Assembly: GCF_900105965.1 (NCBI RefSeq)
Contig: NZ_FNTV01000002.1
Location: 310,001-374,000, forward strand
Source of the DNA: Arthrobacter alpinus
GTDB lineage: Bacteria > Actinomycetota > Actinomycetes > Actinomycetales > Micrococcaceae
Direction: 5' to 3'
Length of the DNA stretch: 64,000 bases
The position numbers and the translations under genes are program-made. Below the pieces are notes generated by a model that did no database searches, was not told the origin of the DNA, and saw nothing but the letters and a program-made list of their open reading frames with translations. Positions 36,381 through 46,180 of this stretch are shown here, in pieces (position 1 is the first letter of the stretch; every line of letters starts with the position of its first letter).

Positions 36381-37375
36381 GCGAGCTCTCCTTCGTTCAG
36401 GACTGTTATGGGGTTACCAGATTTAATTGATTGACTTACTGCGCTAGCAATTTCTACCGCTTTGAGGCCATCGTGCGATTCGACGCTTGAGGCTGATCCG
36501 AGGGTGATTCGGTGGAAGAAATTGCTCAACTCGTGTAAGTACGGACTATTTGTGGCATCGATCTTGGGCAGATGAGTGTCACTTGTTGGAGCTGCCGAGC
36601 GGGCACCGCCGTCAAGTCTGATTCCTGTTGATGTCCGTGAATCGAATTCCAAGTTTCCTCTGCTGCCAGCGACCTGAAATGTGTAGGCGAACTCAGTTGT
36701 TGGGGATCCCCAGAAACTGCGGCAATGCGAGATGGCGCCGGATTCATGGGTGAGTAGTGCATGCGCGGTGGTTACAGCCCCAGTTTCCGTGGTGACTTGG
36801 TTTTCACTGCCGTGCACCGTTGTCACTGGCCCTGCCAACCAAATGGCTTGGTCGATGTCGTGGATCATTTGGTCCAAGACGATACCGCCGGATTCATTGT
36901 CATCAGCAAACCACCCGGCTGTCGGAAACGCGCCAGTTCGGCTGAATCGGAGCACGGCCAGTTGCCCGAGGCGCCCGGCCACGATTGCCTGTTGTGCCTT
37001 TACGTATTCCGGGAAGTAACGGACCACATGGGCCGGCAGCAGATGCCGACCTCGTTCGCGGGCCAAGTTCACAAGCTGTCTGGCCTCATCCACGGTACGC
37101 GCCAACGGCTTCTCGCAGATGACGTCGCAGTTGGCGTTGAGTGCAGCCCTGGCGATTGCTGAATGGCTCGCCGTCGGTGTGCATATGTCGACGACGTCAA
37201 CTCCCGCGAGCATCTCTGGAAGCGATGCGACAGCTGTCCCACCATATGCGTCGGCAAGCTCCTGCGCAGCACTTGATGCGAAGACGACTAGGTCAACGCC
37301 GATTTTTGACCATGCCGCAGCGTGGACACGGGCAATCGTTCCTGCCCCGATGAGTCCGACACGAAGTTCAGGCAT
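36377..37375 (-). CDS. Gfo/Idh/MocA oxidoreductase (type 2, left arm)
   Basis: A 332-residue oxidoreductase with N-terminal nucleotide-binding VGLIGAGTIARVHAAAW, EKP motif in VICEKPLARTVDEA, HPA-like LLPAHVVRYFPEY and the catalytic-helix motif DQMIHDIDQAIWL. It pairs with the protein at 45140-46180 (shared GLIGAGxIxxxHAxAW, AHVVRY, MIHDxDQAxW). Overlaps both neighbours by 4-8 bases. The Rossmann and EKP/HDxD residues are intact, so it should be active on a sugar or sugar derivative with NAD(P). Confidence 0.85.
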   Translation of the reverse strand: MPELRVGLIGAGTIARVHAAAWSKIGVDLVVFASSAAQELADAYGGTAVASLPEMLAGVDVVDICTPTASHSAIARAALNANCDVICEKPLARTVDEARQLVNLARERGRHLLPAHVVRYFPEYVKAQQAIVAGRLGQLAVLRFSRTGAFPTAGWFADDNESGGIVLDQMIHDIDQAIWLAGPVTTVHGSENQVTTETGAVTTAHALLTHESGAISHCRSFWGSPTTEFAYTFQVAGSRGNLEFDSRTSTGIRLDGGARSAAPTSDTHLPKIDATNSPYLHELSNFFHRITLGSASSVESHDGLKAVEIASAVSQSIKSGNPITVLNEGELA

Positions 37376-38360
37376 TGCCTGACCTCAGCAGGGGTGAAAT
37401 CGTGTTTGCCTCGTGCATTCGATATATGGCATCGACCACCGTCAGCCCCACGAGTCCGTCGAAGGCACCCGTGCGAGCCGGCAAACCGTAGCGGACAGAT
37501 TCCAAGAACGCCTCAACTTCTCGGGCAAATCGATCGCCAGTGGGCACATGGATTGTATCGACGGAACCATCGGCTGATTCGAAAACGATCTCGCCTTCCT
37601 TGTCGTAGTCGAAGGTCAATCGTCCTGCCGATCCCCCTACGGACACTGTCGAGGTGCCGTTGGGCAATTTCCAAGAACAATCGATGGTGCCAATGACATC
37701 GCTAATGGAGCGGAGCCCAATGGTTGCCGTGTGTTCGACCGCAAGGTCGGACTCCCCCAACACTGTCGACATAGTCCCTGATGCAGCAATGATTTCACCA
37801 CACAAATACCTGAACACGTCGATCGAGTGGATCGCGGTGTCGATGATGACGCCACCCCCAGCCAGTTCCTTGCGTCCAAACCATCGATTTTCAATACCAT
37901 CTTGATGGCTTGAATATGAGTTGTAAAACGTTCGTACCTCTCCGATCTTGCCCCCAGCGACTAACTCCTGGATGCTTTCGAGTTCCGGTTGGAAGCGCTG
38001 GCAGTATCCAGTTGCAAATACGATGCCGGAGCCCTGAGTGAGTACGTAGATCGCCTCAGCATCTTCCAAGGTGTGCGCCATGGGCTTCTCGCACAGGATG
38101 TTAATCCCGGCAGCTACGGCCTCCTCCACCAGTTCCCGATGCGTAAATGGCGGAGTGCAGATGCTAATTGCGTCTGGTCGATCCTTTGAACTGATGAGCT
38201 CAGAAAGACTCGAGTACGCGGCGACTCCATGCATCTTGGCGAAGTCCTCGGCCGAAGCGGCCAACGGTTCAACGACAGCGAGCAGATTGGCGCCAATGGA
38301 ACGGTAGGCGTTGGCGTGTGTGGAGCCGATCCCGCCGCCACCGATAATCGCAACTTTCAT
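37368..38360 (-). CDS. Gfo/Idh/MocA oxidoreductase (type 3)
   Basis: A 330-residue oxidoreductase. MKVAIIGGGGIGSTHANAY is the nucleotide-binding start, ILCEKPMAHTLEDA the EKP motif, and VIIDTAIHSIDVFRYL the C-terminal catalytic helix. It has no partner on the right arm. It starts 41 bases after the GH20 gene and overlaps the type 2 gene by 8 bases. The sequence TTAGTTAAC just before its ATG resembles a patch in the ABC/ROK control region and could be an operator or chance. Confidence 0.85.
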   Translation of the reverse strand: MKVAIIGGGGIGSTHANAYRSIGANLLAVVEPLAASAEDFAKMHGVAAYSSLSELISSKDRPDAISICTPPFTHRELVEEAVAAGINILCEKPMAHTLEDAEAIYVLTQGSGIVFATGYCQRFQPELESIQELVAGGKIGEVRTFYNSYSSHQDGIENRWFGRKELAGGGVIIDTAIHSIDVFRYLCGEIIAASGTMSTVLGESDLAVEHTATIGLRSISDVIGTIDCSWKLPNGTSTVSVGGSAGRLTFDYDKEGEIVFESADGSVDTIHVPTGDRFAREVEAFLESVRYGLPARTGAFDGLVGLTVVDAIYRMHEANTISPLLRSGNA

Positions 38361-38401
38361 GTTAACTAAATTCCCTTACTCTTGGTTCGACAAATTTGGT
38401 A

Positions 38402-40215
38402 TCACTCCAGGAAGCAAGCGCGAGCAGTTAGCGCGTGTTTCAATGGATCGAGCCTTGCAATACTGTTACTGAGGCCGCCAGGTCGCGAGGAAAGAAGCCA
38501 TGCCTCGCGCTGGGATTCCAGGACAGTGTCGAGCTCTGACGATAACTGCTGCGCAACTTGAACGTCCGCCAAGTTGGGGTCCCGAGTAAGCAATCTGCTC
38601 TCGAGTAATTTCACCGCCAGAAGGGAGAGCCTAATGGCTTGGGTGATCTCCGCGATGATCGCAGGACCGTCTTGGCTTGCCGGACGTGTCAGCTTCAGGT
38701 CTTCCAGCGATTCCCGAAGAGTCTCGCGGGCAGCGGCAAGGGCTGCCGCGGCCGGGTATCGGCGTTCAGCCATTGATTCAGCTTGCAGTAGGACAAGGAA
38801 AAGCGGACTCCCATTGAGCATAGGCACGTTGAGTTGCTCCGTCACGCTGCCAAGAGCGACGAGTATTTTGCCGATCAACACTGATTCGTCATCGAAGACC
38901 CTTTTGCTCAGGACTTCGGCTAGATCTATGTCCCGATTGGGCTCAAGCACCCAGCTGACTGCGCCTCCATAGAGGATTGGTGCGTAGGCGATCACTGGCG
39001 GATCGAACATGCCGTTATCCCCCACGCAGTATTGAGGTACCCGGTCGACTGTTGTGTGATTCCTAGCTCGGCGGCATCAATCATGTTCTCTTTGGCGTTC
39101 TGGAGCCTGCCAAGAATGGAAAGCCATGTGCTGGTCCCCGGTGCAACCCAGAAGGGCGCACCGGCGGCAACGAGGGCTTTTGCGCGGTCGGTGAAGTCTT
39201 TTGTCAGGTTTTCAGGCCCGTACCCATGTGCGGCCAATTGGGTCCACTCTTCCTCCCCCATATTGGCGATGGTGTCTTGGACGAGAGTTGGGGAATCATA
39301 GTGCCAGACAATTGGCATGGTGCCCTTGGGAATTCGGCTCATCAATTCTGGGTAGGTGCCGAGAATGTCCGCCCAAAATTCCACTGTGTAGTCGCGTTCG
39401 ACCCACGGCGCCATGACTTCTGTGACGTAGTCGAGATAGACGGTTGCCAAACCCTCCTTTTCAGCACGGGATTTACTGACGCCGGTGCCCAGTTCCCATG
39501 TCTCGTCTGCTCCGATGTTGAGCCGGTTGGAACGGAAGTTGGGGGTCAGTTCCTCAAGTAGTTCCGTTACAAAGGCGGCGTTGTCAGATGTGGGGGCCAA
39601 TGTTGATGGCGCCAGGAACTCATTTCCAATCTGGATCCCCGACTGGTTTTCGGCACGAGGAAGGTATTGCTCGATCGCCAGCCACCGTTCCCAATGACCG
39701 AAGGTGTTTTGATTCGGAACCAGTTCAATTCCATGCGATGCACACAAATCGTCAAGCCACCGGACGTCTTGCGGAGTTAGCGGGGACGCGTCACGCCAAA
39801 CTTTTTCATGTCCTCTGTAGGCGAAGGTGTGCTCAGTGTAGATTTCGAGATGGTTGATGCGGGCCAGGTCGAGAATCTTCACGAGTCTGGCAAGACTGGC
39901 CCGAGTAGGGACTCGATCCCGGCTCACATCGAGCATGAAGCCCCGGTGCGTGAAGTCTGGCCAATCCTCGATGTGAACAGCGACTTGCTGTTGGCGAGGT
40001 TGCGCACGCAACTGGTCTAGGGTTTGCATTCCATAGCGGAGTCCCGCCGCGTCAGAGAAGGCCAGCAGGATACCTTTATCTGAATAGTCCAGACGATACC
40101 CCTGCGAGGCTAGTGTGGCATCCTGCGTTACGGAGATTGAAGTGTTCGCAGCTGCTCCGGCCCCTCCGATGGTTTCAACTTTCCTCGGGCGTGGAAACAG
40201 AGAAGTTTCAGTCAT
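38402..40215 (-). pseudogene. GH20 beta-N-acetylhexosaminidase-like gene with a one-base frameshift
   Basis: A glycosidase of about 604 residues if the frame is restored. The N-terminal GH20b-like domain is followed by the catalytic barrel (RGFMLDVSRDRVP, YTEHTFAY, the Asp-Glu pair in NIGADETWELG, VEFWADIL) and a C-terminal helical domain like that of GcnA-type enzymes. The frame breaks at about 39017, where a run of five G on the coding strand should be six (TAWG then DNGMFDPP). The downstream frame continues at once with matching sequence to 38402. Start at 40215 with AAGGAA. Either a true mutation, phase variation or a sequence error. Expected to release terminal GlcNAc/GalNAc from glycans. 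Confidence 0.85.
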
Positions 40216-40256
40216 AACGGGTTCCTTGAGAAGTGCTGTGTGGGTATTTATCATTT

Positions 40257-41132
40257 TCATCCCTTGACGGCCCCTGCAGTCATGCCCGTGGACATTTTGT
40301 TCTGGACAATGATGAACAAGATGATAACTGGAACCGCAATCAGGGTAGAACCGGCCATGACTCCACCCCAGTCTGTGCCTCGCAACGATGTTTGAAAGCC
40401 TTGGAGCCACACTGGCAATGTGACGGCTGTTCCGGAAGAGAGCACCACGAGCGCCAATGTGTATTCGTTCCAGGCAGCGAGGAAAGCGAAGACACCTGTT
40501 GCCACCATTCCGGGACCGAGCAAGGGAAAGGTGACTCGGAAGAAGGCACCAACCTTGCTGCACCCATCGACCATGGCGGCCTCTTCAAGTTCAATCGGAA
40601 CCCCGTCAACGAATCCCTTGAGCATCCAGACGGTGAACGGCAACACCGAACCTACATAAAGAAGCGACAAGCCGGCCACCGTATTGAGCAGGTCGACGGC
40701 GCCAAGCATACGAAATTGCGAGATAAACAGTGCATCGGCCGGAATCATCTGCACGACAAGAACTGCGACGATCATGCTTGTCCGTCCACGAAAGCGAAAA
40801 CGGCTCAGTGTGACCGCAGCCAGCGTGGCTGACAGCAAGGCAACAACGACGGCGATCAGTGTGACTTGCATGCTCATGGCCATCGACGACCAGAACGAGG
40901 AGTCCGAGAGCACCTTGGCAAAGGAGTCGAAAGTCGGCGCAAAGGGAAACAGAGTTGGCGGGCTAGAACGTAGCTGGTCAGGCGCAGCGAGGGCGGTATT
41001 GATCATCCAGTAAAGTGGGAATGCCCAAACCAGTCCCACACCAATGGCAATCAGGCTGGCAATCGTTCGGCCGCTTATTCTTGGCCCGATCCTGCGGCGT
41101 GAATTTAGCCGGGTTTTTTGTAGGACAGTCAT
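40257..41132 (-). CDS. ABC sugar transporter permease, MalG type
   Basis: A 291-residue inner-membrane permease with six predicted helices and the EAA loop ELEEAAMVDGCSKVGAFFRV preceding the conserved P-x-LGPGM. The carbohydrate-uptake CUT1 family is indicated by LVWAFPLYWMINTAL and LVVQMIPADALF. It overlaps the first permease gene by four bases (ATGA) and precedes the GH20 gene by 41 bases. No ATPase gene is in the locus; CUT1 systems often share a common MsiK-type ATPase encoded elsewhere. Confidence 0.92.
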   Translation of the reverse strand: MTVLQKTRLNSRRRIGPRISGRTIASLIAIGVGLVWAFPLYWMINTALAAPDQLRSSPPTLFPFAPTFDSFAKVLSDSSFWSSMAMSMQVTLIAVVVALLSATLAAVTLSRFRFRGRTSMIVAVLVVQMIPADALFISQFRMLGAVDLLNTVAGLSLLYVGSVLPFTVWMLKGFVDGVPIELEEAAMVDGCSKVGAFFRVTFPLLGPGMVATGVFAFLAAWNEYTLALVVLSSGTAVTLPVWLQGFQTSLRGTDWGGVMAGSTLIAVPVIILFIIVQNKMSTGMTAGAVKG

Positions 41133-42181
41133 GCTGTGATGTCTCCTTGCCGGGAAAGTATACGGACGTAGCGCCAGGTGATGACGAGCACCATGGCCAA
41201 CATGAGCATCGCAAGTGCGGATGCCATCCCGTAATTTCCACCGCCTATGCCCAGCTGATATACGTAAGTACCCAACACATTGGTATCGCTCGAGTTCCCG
41301 GCATTTGCCTGCAGAACCTTGATTTGGGTAAAGACTCGCAGGTCCCAAATAATCTGCAGGATGGCCAGTAGGACCAGGACTGGTTTGATCAAGGGCAGAA
41401 CAACTTCGATAAGTTGTCTGTAGAGACCAGCACCATCCAATTGAGCCGCTTCAACGATTTCGGTATCAACTTGAGTTAAAGCCGCATACGTGGCCAGCGC
41501 TACTAATGGCACACTGGCCCAAATGATGACCGAAGCGGCAACCGCATAGAACGTCAGTGTGCTTGCCTGTAGCCAGTTGAAGTTCGCCATTCCGGTGAAT
41601 CCGATGGATGACAAGGCCCAATTAACAAGCCCAAACCGGGCGTCGATGAACCACTGCCAAACGACGAGTGCCGCTATCGCCGGCATCGCCCACGCCAGCA
41701 CGAGGGCTGACTGCAGCACAAGCCTCGCCCCCGACCAGATACGCTGCATGAGAACCGCCATGCCGACGCCGATCAGCAATGTCAAGGAGGCACACACTGC
41801 ACAAAGGGCCAACGACCTAGCCGTGACAATCCAAAAATAGCTATCGGTAAGAATTGATGCGTAATTGGACAAACCGACCCATGGAGCCGACTGGCCAAAC
41901 TGTTGGGCCATCCCGAATTCCTGAAGTGACATGATCAGCTGCTGAACCAGCGGATATCCCAAAGCAATCGCCACTAATGTCACGGGCAAAGCGATGAGCA
42001 AATATGGTGTCATCCGCGACTTTGGCCCCCGGCCAATGTTCGAGTGTTTGCCGTTCGAAGTTGCCAAGGGTGATGGCTTGCCAGCTAGCCGCTTCGAGTG
42101 TGATCTCTTACCGTCGGTGGACTCCGACGGGGCCACCATAGAGGCAGCCCCGCCGTCATCCCTACTTATTGAGGATGTCAT
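41129..42181 (-). CDS. ABC sugar transporter permease, MalF type
   Basis: A 350-residue permease with a long polar N-terminus of about 55 residues, then six helices. The EAA loop is VEAAQLDGAGLYRQLIEVVLPLIKP with its segments conserved. It pairs with the MalG-type permease immediately downstream and overlaps the end of the binding-protein gene by 20 bases. Part of the CUT1 importer for an oligosaccharide, probably containing N-acetylhexosamine given the GH20 gene, by inference. Confidence 0.92.
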   Translation of the reverse strand: MTSSISRDDGGAASMVAPSESTDGKRSHSKRLAGKPSPLATSNGKHSNIGRGPKSRMTPYLLIALPVTLVAIALGYPLVQQLIMSLQEFGMAQQFGQSAPWVGLSNYASILTDSYFWIVTARSLALCAVCASLTLLIGVGMAVLMQRIWSGARLVLQSALVLAWAMPAIAALVVWQWFIDARFGLVNWALSSIGFTGMANFNWLQASTLTFYAVAASVIIWASVPLVALATYAALTQVDTEIVEAAQLDGAGLYRQLIEVVLPLIKPVLVLLAILQIIWDLRVFTQIKVLQANAGNSSDTNVLGTYVYQLGIGGGNYGMASALAMLMLAMVLVITWRYVRILSRQGDITA

Positions 42182-43442
42182 TGAGCTTCGCGTCAGTTTC
42201 TTTCGCTACCGCAGTTACGTCTTCACCTTTGGCGATGCGTGTCCAAAAGTCGGTAGAGAATCCTGCACTGTCTGCCACGCCCCATGCTGGGGTAGCAGGA
42301 GTGAGGCGCGATGCTGCTGCCGCTTCTGTGGAAGCTGCAGATGAAAGACCCGTGAGGGCCGCAGCATAGGAGAGGTTCCCCGGAATCCAGGAACCATCCG
42401 AAGCCAAATACGATTGGAAAGTTTCGCTGAATATCAGCTTCATGGCTTCTTGTGAAAGCTTCTGGTTTGGAGACATCGCGGAGATGCCAATGTTTGACCC
42501 GCCTGCAAACGTCATTCCAGCTGTTCCCGGCGTCTTGCCTGGCAGCGACATCACGCCAACCTGGTCATTTTTCCACATCGCAGGTGAGATGAGCTGTTCG
42601 GTCGAATTCAAAGCTGAGAGGAAGCCAATCTTTCCAGCGTTGAACAGATCTGGGGCACCGTTGACACCTTCAATGGAATCACTGGCATAGGTTGTTGCGT
42701 TCAGGGAGAGATCCTGGACCTGCTTCAGCCCTTCCAACGATTCCTGCGTCGACAGCTGACCCACCCATTTGCCGCCAGCATCCTGAGAGGCGTAATTACC
42801 ACCGTTTGTGAACAACCACCCCTCTTGGGTGTGATAGTCGACTGCGGGCAGGTAGATGCCGGTGAAGTTGGGTGTCTTCTCAGGATTCGCCTTATTGAGC
42901 GCCACCGCGGCAAGGTTCAGCTCTGCCATCGTCGTAGGCACAGCGATGTTGGCCTTCTTGAGCAGGTCCTTGCGGTAGTAGATGACCCGCGAGCCCTGAT
43001 AGAACGGGGTGGCATAGAATTTTCCGTCCCATGAGCCTGCCGCTACCCCGCCTTGAACCAGGTTCTTGCCACCGAGGTCTTCGTAAATCCCGTCAAGTGC
43101 CGAGAAGGCACCCACAGAGGTGAAAGTGGACGCTCCGGTGTTTCCTACCTCGACGATGTCCGGCGTCTCAGTCTTGGACGGCAGACTGGTCTGAAGTTTG
43201 GCGACAATTCCTGTCCAGGGCTGCCTTTCAACCTTCAGGGTCGATCCCTCGTGCTCCTGCGCGAAAGTTGTTTCAAGCCACGTGGCCGCTGCAGCTGGAA
43301 CGGAATCACCCATGACCCAAACGCGGAGGTTCGCCGTATCGGGTTCAGCAGCCGAGGGCGTGTTTCCCGTTCCGCATGCGGAAACTGTCAATAGCGCTGC
43401 AACTCCCAGCGCCAAGATTTGTGTTCGACTACTCATTTTCAT
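42162..43442 (-). CDS. extracellular sugar-binding lipoprotein (family 1)
   Basis: A 426-residue solute-binding protein. A signal peptide with lipobox VSAC at about residue 23, then the periplasmic-binding fold (LRVWVMGDSVPAAAATWLE, TPDIVEVGNTGASTFTSVG, SWDGKFYATPFYQGSRVIYYRKDLL). Start at 43442 (MKMSSRTQ) gives a proper signal peptide; the longer frame from 43691 has no features. First gene of the leftward operon. It captures the sugar at the outer face of the membrane for the two permeases downstream. Confidence 0.92.
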   Translation of the reverse strand: MKMSSRTQILALGVAALLTVSACGTGNTPSAAEPDTANLRVWVMGDSVPAAAATWLETTFAQEHEGSTLKVERQPWTGIVAKLQTSLPSKTETPDIVEVGNTGASTFTSVGAFSALDGIYEDLGGKNLVQGGVAAGSWDGKFYATPFYQGSRVIYYRKDLLKKANIAVPTTMAELNLAAVALNKANPEKTPNFTGIYLPAVDYHTQEGWLFTNGGNYASQDAGGKWVGQLSTQESLEGLKQVQDLSLNATTYASDSIEGVNGAPDLFNAGKIGFLSALNSTEQLISPAMWKNDQVGVMSLPGKTPGTAGMTFAGGSNIGISAMSPNQKLSQEAMKLIFSETFQSYLASDGSWIPGNLSYAAALTGLSSAASTEAAAASRLTPATPAWGVADSAGFSTDFWTRIAKGEDVTAVAKETDAKLNDILNK

Positions 43443-43902
43443 GGTGTGTCTTTCGTCTAAAGTGGGTGGGCACTCGCCCGGAGGAACGGTGACCAGGCTA
43501 GTTCTGCTGTCCTCAACATCCCTTGGGAACGTCATTTCTTCATACGCCCAAGTCCCCGCCAGTGGTAATCCACTACCTATGGCTCCCTGAGCGATCAACA
43601 TTTGAGGAAGATCGCTTAGATTACCTAGTTTCATTTGTACGCAACTACCGGAGCTTACATCCAGTGAGCTGGGCCACTTGAAGTATTGCACCCTCCTTTA
43701 GTAACGTCAAGAGCAAGAGTCTACTTCCGCTCAAAACTAGGCAAACATGAGTCAATTTTAATAGGTAACCGTCTTAATTAACTAGCGCCGGATCAAGCGA
43801 AATACTCTTTGCGCTCGAGTTTCGATACCAACTTTCATATCTGCTATATTGTGAGTCATGCGCTGCTCGACCTACGAGACGCCGAGAATGGCAAGGAGAA
43901 AC
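43443..43902. promoter_or_regulatory. divergent control region of the sugar operons
   Basis: About 460 bases between the binding-protein gene and the ROK regulator. It is AT-rich near 43750-43800, with TTAATTAACTAG at about 43774-43786 and TTTAGTAACG near 43697; these could be ROK-protein operators. Both promoters must lie here, but no strong consensus boxes were found. Confidence 0.5.
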
Positions 43903-45063
43903 ATGAACATGGCCGGACCTGCGAGCATCAGACATGCCAACGCCTTGACCTGCATCCACGTGTTGCGAACAGCAATTGGCGCACTATCGATCAGTGATGT
44001 GGTGCAGCGGACCGGGCTGTCGCGACCAACAGTGGACTCTGTCATGGCGGCATTTGAAGAGCGAAATTTAGTTTCGGCCGCGGCAAGTGACGCAGTCACT
44101 GCTTCGGGTGGCCGGCCTGCTCGCCGTTTCCTCTTCGAAGCAAATAGTTCCGTGGTTGCTGGCGTCGACGCTGGCTCCCGGAACATCAAAGTGCTCATTG
44201 CAAATTTGCAAGGTTGCATTCTTGGACAGGCGCATCGCAGGATCATGGCGAGCATTAGTGCAGTCCAGCGCGTGGACGCCGTCATTGAAACAATCCGAGA
44301 TGCCCTCGCAGCCGCTGATGTCCCGGCCTCGAAGCTACGGGTCGCTTGCATCGGAGTGCCTGGCATCGTCGGATTCGATGGCCGCATCTCAAATAGTTAC
44401 ATCGTGCCTGAATGGAACGGGACCGACGTTGCCAAACGCATTGGTGCGGCTTTTGACTGTCACGCGTTTTTGGAAAACGACATCAATCTTGCAGCGTTTG
44501 CTGAGCACCATCTTGGGGCATCGCAGCTCGTCGAGAACACTTTGTACCTCCAAGTAGGCAATACAATTTCGCTTTCACTGACCTTCAACGGAAAGATCCA
44601 CCAAGGGTTCCATAGGAGTGCCGGCGAAGTCGGTAGTTTGCGTGGAATGCGCTGGACCGGCAGTTCTGTTGACGGTTTACTTTCCTGGACATCTGCGCCC
44701 ACAGCTGTCCAAGTTTTTGACCAAGCGCAATCTGGAGACAACGTTTCCCTCGAAGAGATTAAGCAACTGACAAGGGACATCGCACCTCGGATTGCCACCA
44801 TAAGTCTTGCCTTTGACCCTGACCTCATTGTCGTCGGTGGAGGACTCTCACGATCCGGCGAGTTCTTTGTCGAACTGTTGCGCGAAGAGATCCACAGACT
44901 AATAATGATCGATGCCAAGCCAACCCTCGCCGCCTCTGCACTCGGCGCAGACGGCACGACATATGGTGCAGTTGCGCTAGTTTTTCACAAGTCTGCGACC
45001 GAGCTATTCGGCATGGGCGATGTGCCGGTTCCAGAAATTTCTTTCTCTGAAAACCGCTTCTGA
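43903..45063 (+). CDS. ROK-family transcriptional regulator
   Basis: A 386-residue repressor of the NagC/XylR type. The N-terminal helix-turn-helix is at about residues 20-60 (SISDVVQRTGLSRPTVDSVM). The ROK domain follows (VVAGVDAGSRNIKVLIANL, CIGVPGIVGFDG, FLENDINLAAFAEH, DPDLIVVGGGLSRSG). The ATP-binding DxGGT is changed to DAGSRN and the CxCGxxGC zinc cluster is absent, so kinase activity is unlikely. AAGGAG precedes ATGs at 43903 and 43909. It is divergent from the ABC operon and probably represses both arms until a sugar ligand binds. Confidence 0.9.
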   Translation: MNMAGPASIRHANALTCIHVLRTAIGALSISDVVQRTGLSRPTVDSVMAAFEERNLVSAAASDAVTASGGRPARRFLFEANSSVVAGVDAGSRNIKVLIANLQGCILGQAHRRIMASISAVQRVDAVIETIRDALAAADVPASKLRVACIGVPGIVGFDGRISNSYIVPEWNGTDVAKRIGAAFDCHAFLENDINLAAFAEHHLGASQLVENTLYLQVGNTISLSLTFNGKIHQGFHRSAGEVGSLRGMRWTGSSVDGLLSWTSAPTAVQVFDQAQSGDNVSLEEIKQLTRDIAPRIATISLAFDPDLIVVGGGLSRSGEFFVELLREEIHRLIMIDAKPTLAASALGADGTTYGAVALVFHKSATELFGMGDVPVPEISFSENRF

Positions 45064-45139
45064 CATGGTCAGTTGTTCACGACGCCGCAGCCCACTTCGT
45101 TCGTATGTTGTTCGTCAAATTCTGGAAAGAGCATTCACC

Positions 45140-46180
45140 ATGGTGACCCCTAATGCAGCCCCAACCGTCAGAAAACCGTTGACTGTTGGCCTCATCGGTG
45201 CAGGAATGATTTCTCACGCGCATGCCCGCGCATGGCAGGCGATCGGCGCTACATTACTCATCCATGCCGAAAAAGGAGCCCCTGAAGTCGCATCGCGATA
45301 CTCCATCCAACAAGTCAAGTCATACGATGAAATCCTGCAAAGGGTCGACGCCGTCGATCTTGCTACCCCTTCCTACACCCACAAGGACCTTGCCCTCGAA
45401 GCGATAAGGGCAGATAAACATGTCATCTGCGAAAAGCCGCTAGGCCTAACCACGGCCGATGCCGTCCACGTCAGTAATGCTGCCAACAATGCTGGCGTGC
45501 AGCTACATCCGGCCCACGTTGTCAGATACACGGCGCCCTACCTCGCTGCTCATCGCGCTACCCAAAAGGGCCGCCTGGGAAAAATCGCAGTCGCCAGATA
45601 TTTCCGCAACGTCTCACGACCGGCCCCTGAGTCATGGTTTCGCAATGAAGATCTCTCCGGCGGGATCATCATGGATCTCATGATCCATGACCTGGATCAA
45701 GCCCTGTGGAACTGCGGTCCAGCGGAGAGTATCTATGCCGTCCAGAATCCTCAAACTGTCGCCGGCCGCGTTCCCGAAGTCACATCGGCTCATGTCACTA
45801 TCAAGCACGAAGGCGGGGCAATATCCAGTATCCGAGCAACCTGGGGGCCACTGAAGACGCGCTTCTCAACTGGATTCTCCATTGCGGGCGACAAAGGAAC
45901 TCTCAGCTACTCGTCGGACAAAGACCTCACCATTACCGGCGAAATACAACGCTCCGGTGGCGCAAATTTCGAGAATCCAAAGGCTCCCCAATTTGAAAGT
46001 CCACATCTACTGGCTTTGCGAGAATTCGAGCAAGCCATACGGGGCGGCCCGCAACCTCGAGTAACTGCACGGGACGGAATTGCAGCCGTTCAATTAGTCC
46101 AGGCCGCCCGGCTCTCACTAGCGACAGGGCAGGCTGAAGAGGTAGCCGCGAACTTCCCTGTTGAGAAATTTGCATCATGA
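45140..46180 (+). CDS. Gfo/Idh/MocA oxidoreductase (type 2, right arm)
   Basis: A 346-residue oxidoreductase. VGLIGAGMISHAHARAW is the nucleotide-binding motif, VICEKPLGLTTADA holds the EKP lysine, and MDLMIHDLDQALWN the catalytic helix. It is the counterpart of the gene at 36377-37375. GGAAAGAG precedes the ATG at 45140. It follows the ROK gene by 76 bases and overlaps the next gene by four bases. Probably acts on the imported sugar or an oxidised derivative. Confidence 0.85.
   Translation: MVTPNAAPTVRKPLTVGLIGAGMISHAHARAWQAIGATLLIHAEKGAPEVASRYSIQQVKSYDEILQRVDAVDLATPSYTHKDLALEAIRADKHVICEKPLGLTTADAVHVSNAANNAGVQLHPAHVVRYTAPYLAAHRATQKGRLGKIAVARYFRNVSRPAPESWFRNEDLSGGIIMDLMIHDLDQALWNCGPAESIYAVQNPQTVAGRVPEVTSAHVTIKHEGGAISSIRATWGPLKTRFSTGFSIAGDKGTLSYSSDKDLTITGEIQRSGGANFENPKAPQFESPHLLALREFEQAIRGGPQPRVTARDGIAAVQLVQAARLSLATGQAEEVAANFPVEKFAS

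Noticed and set aside
38402..39025. A separate 207-residue gene of unknown function
   Set aside because: Its sequence continues the GH20 protein exactly in the next frame (AWG then DNGMFDPP), so it is the C-terminal part of the frameshifted glycosidase.
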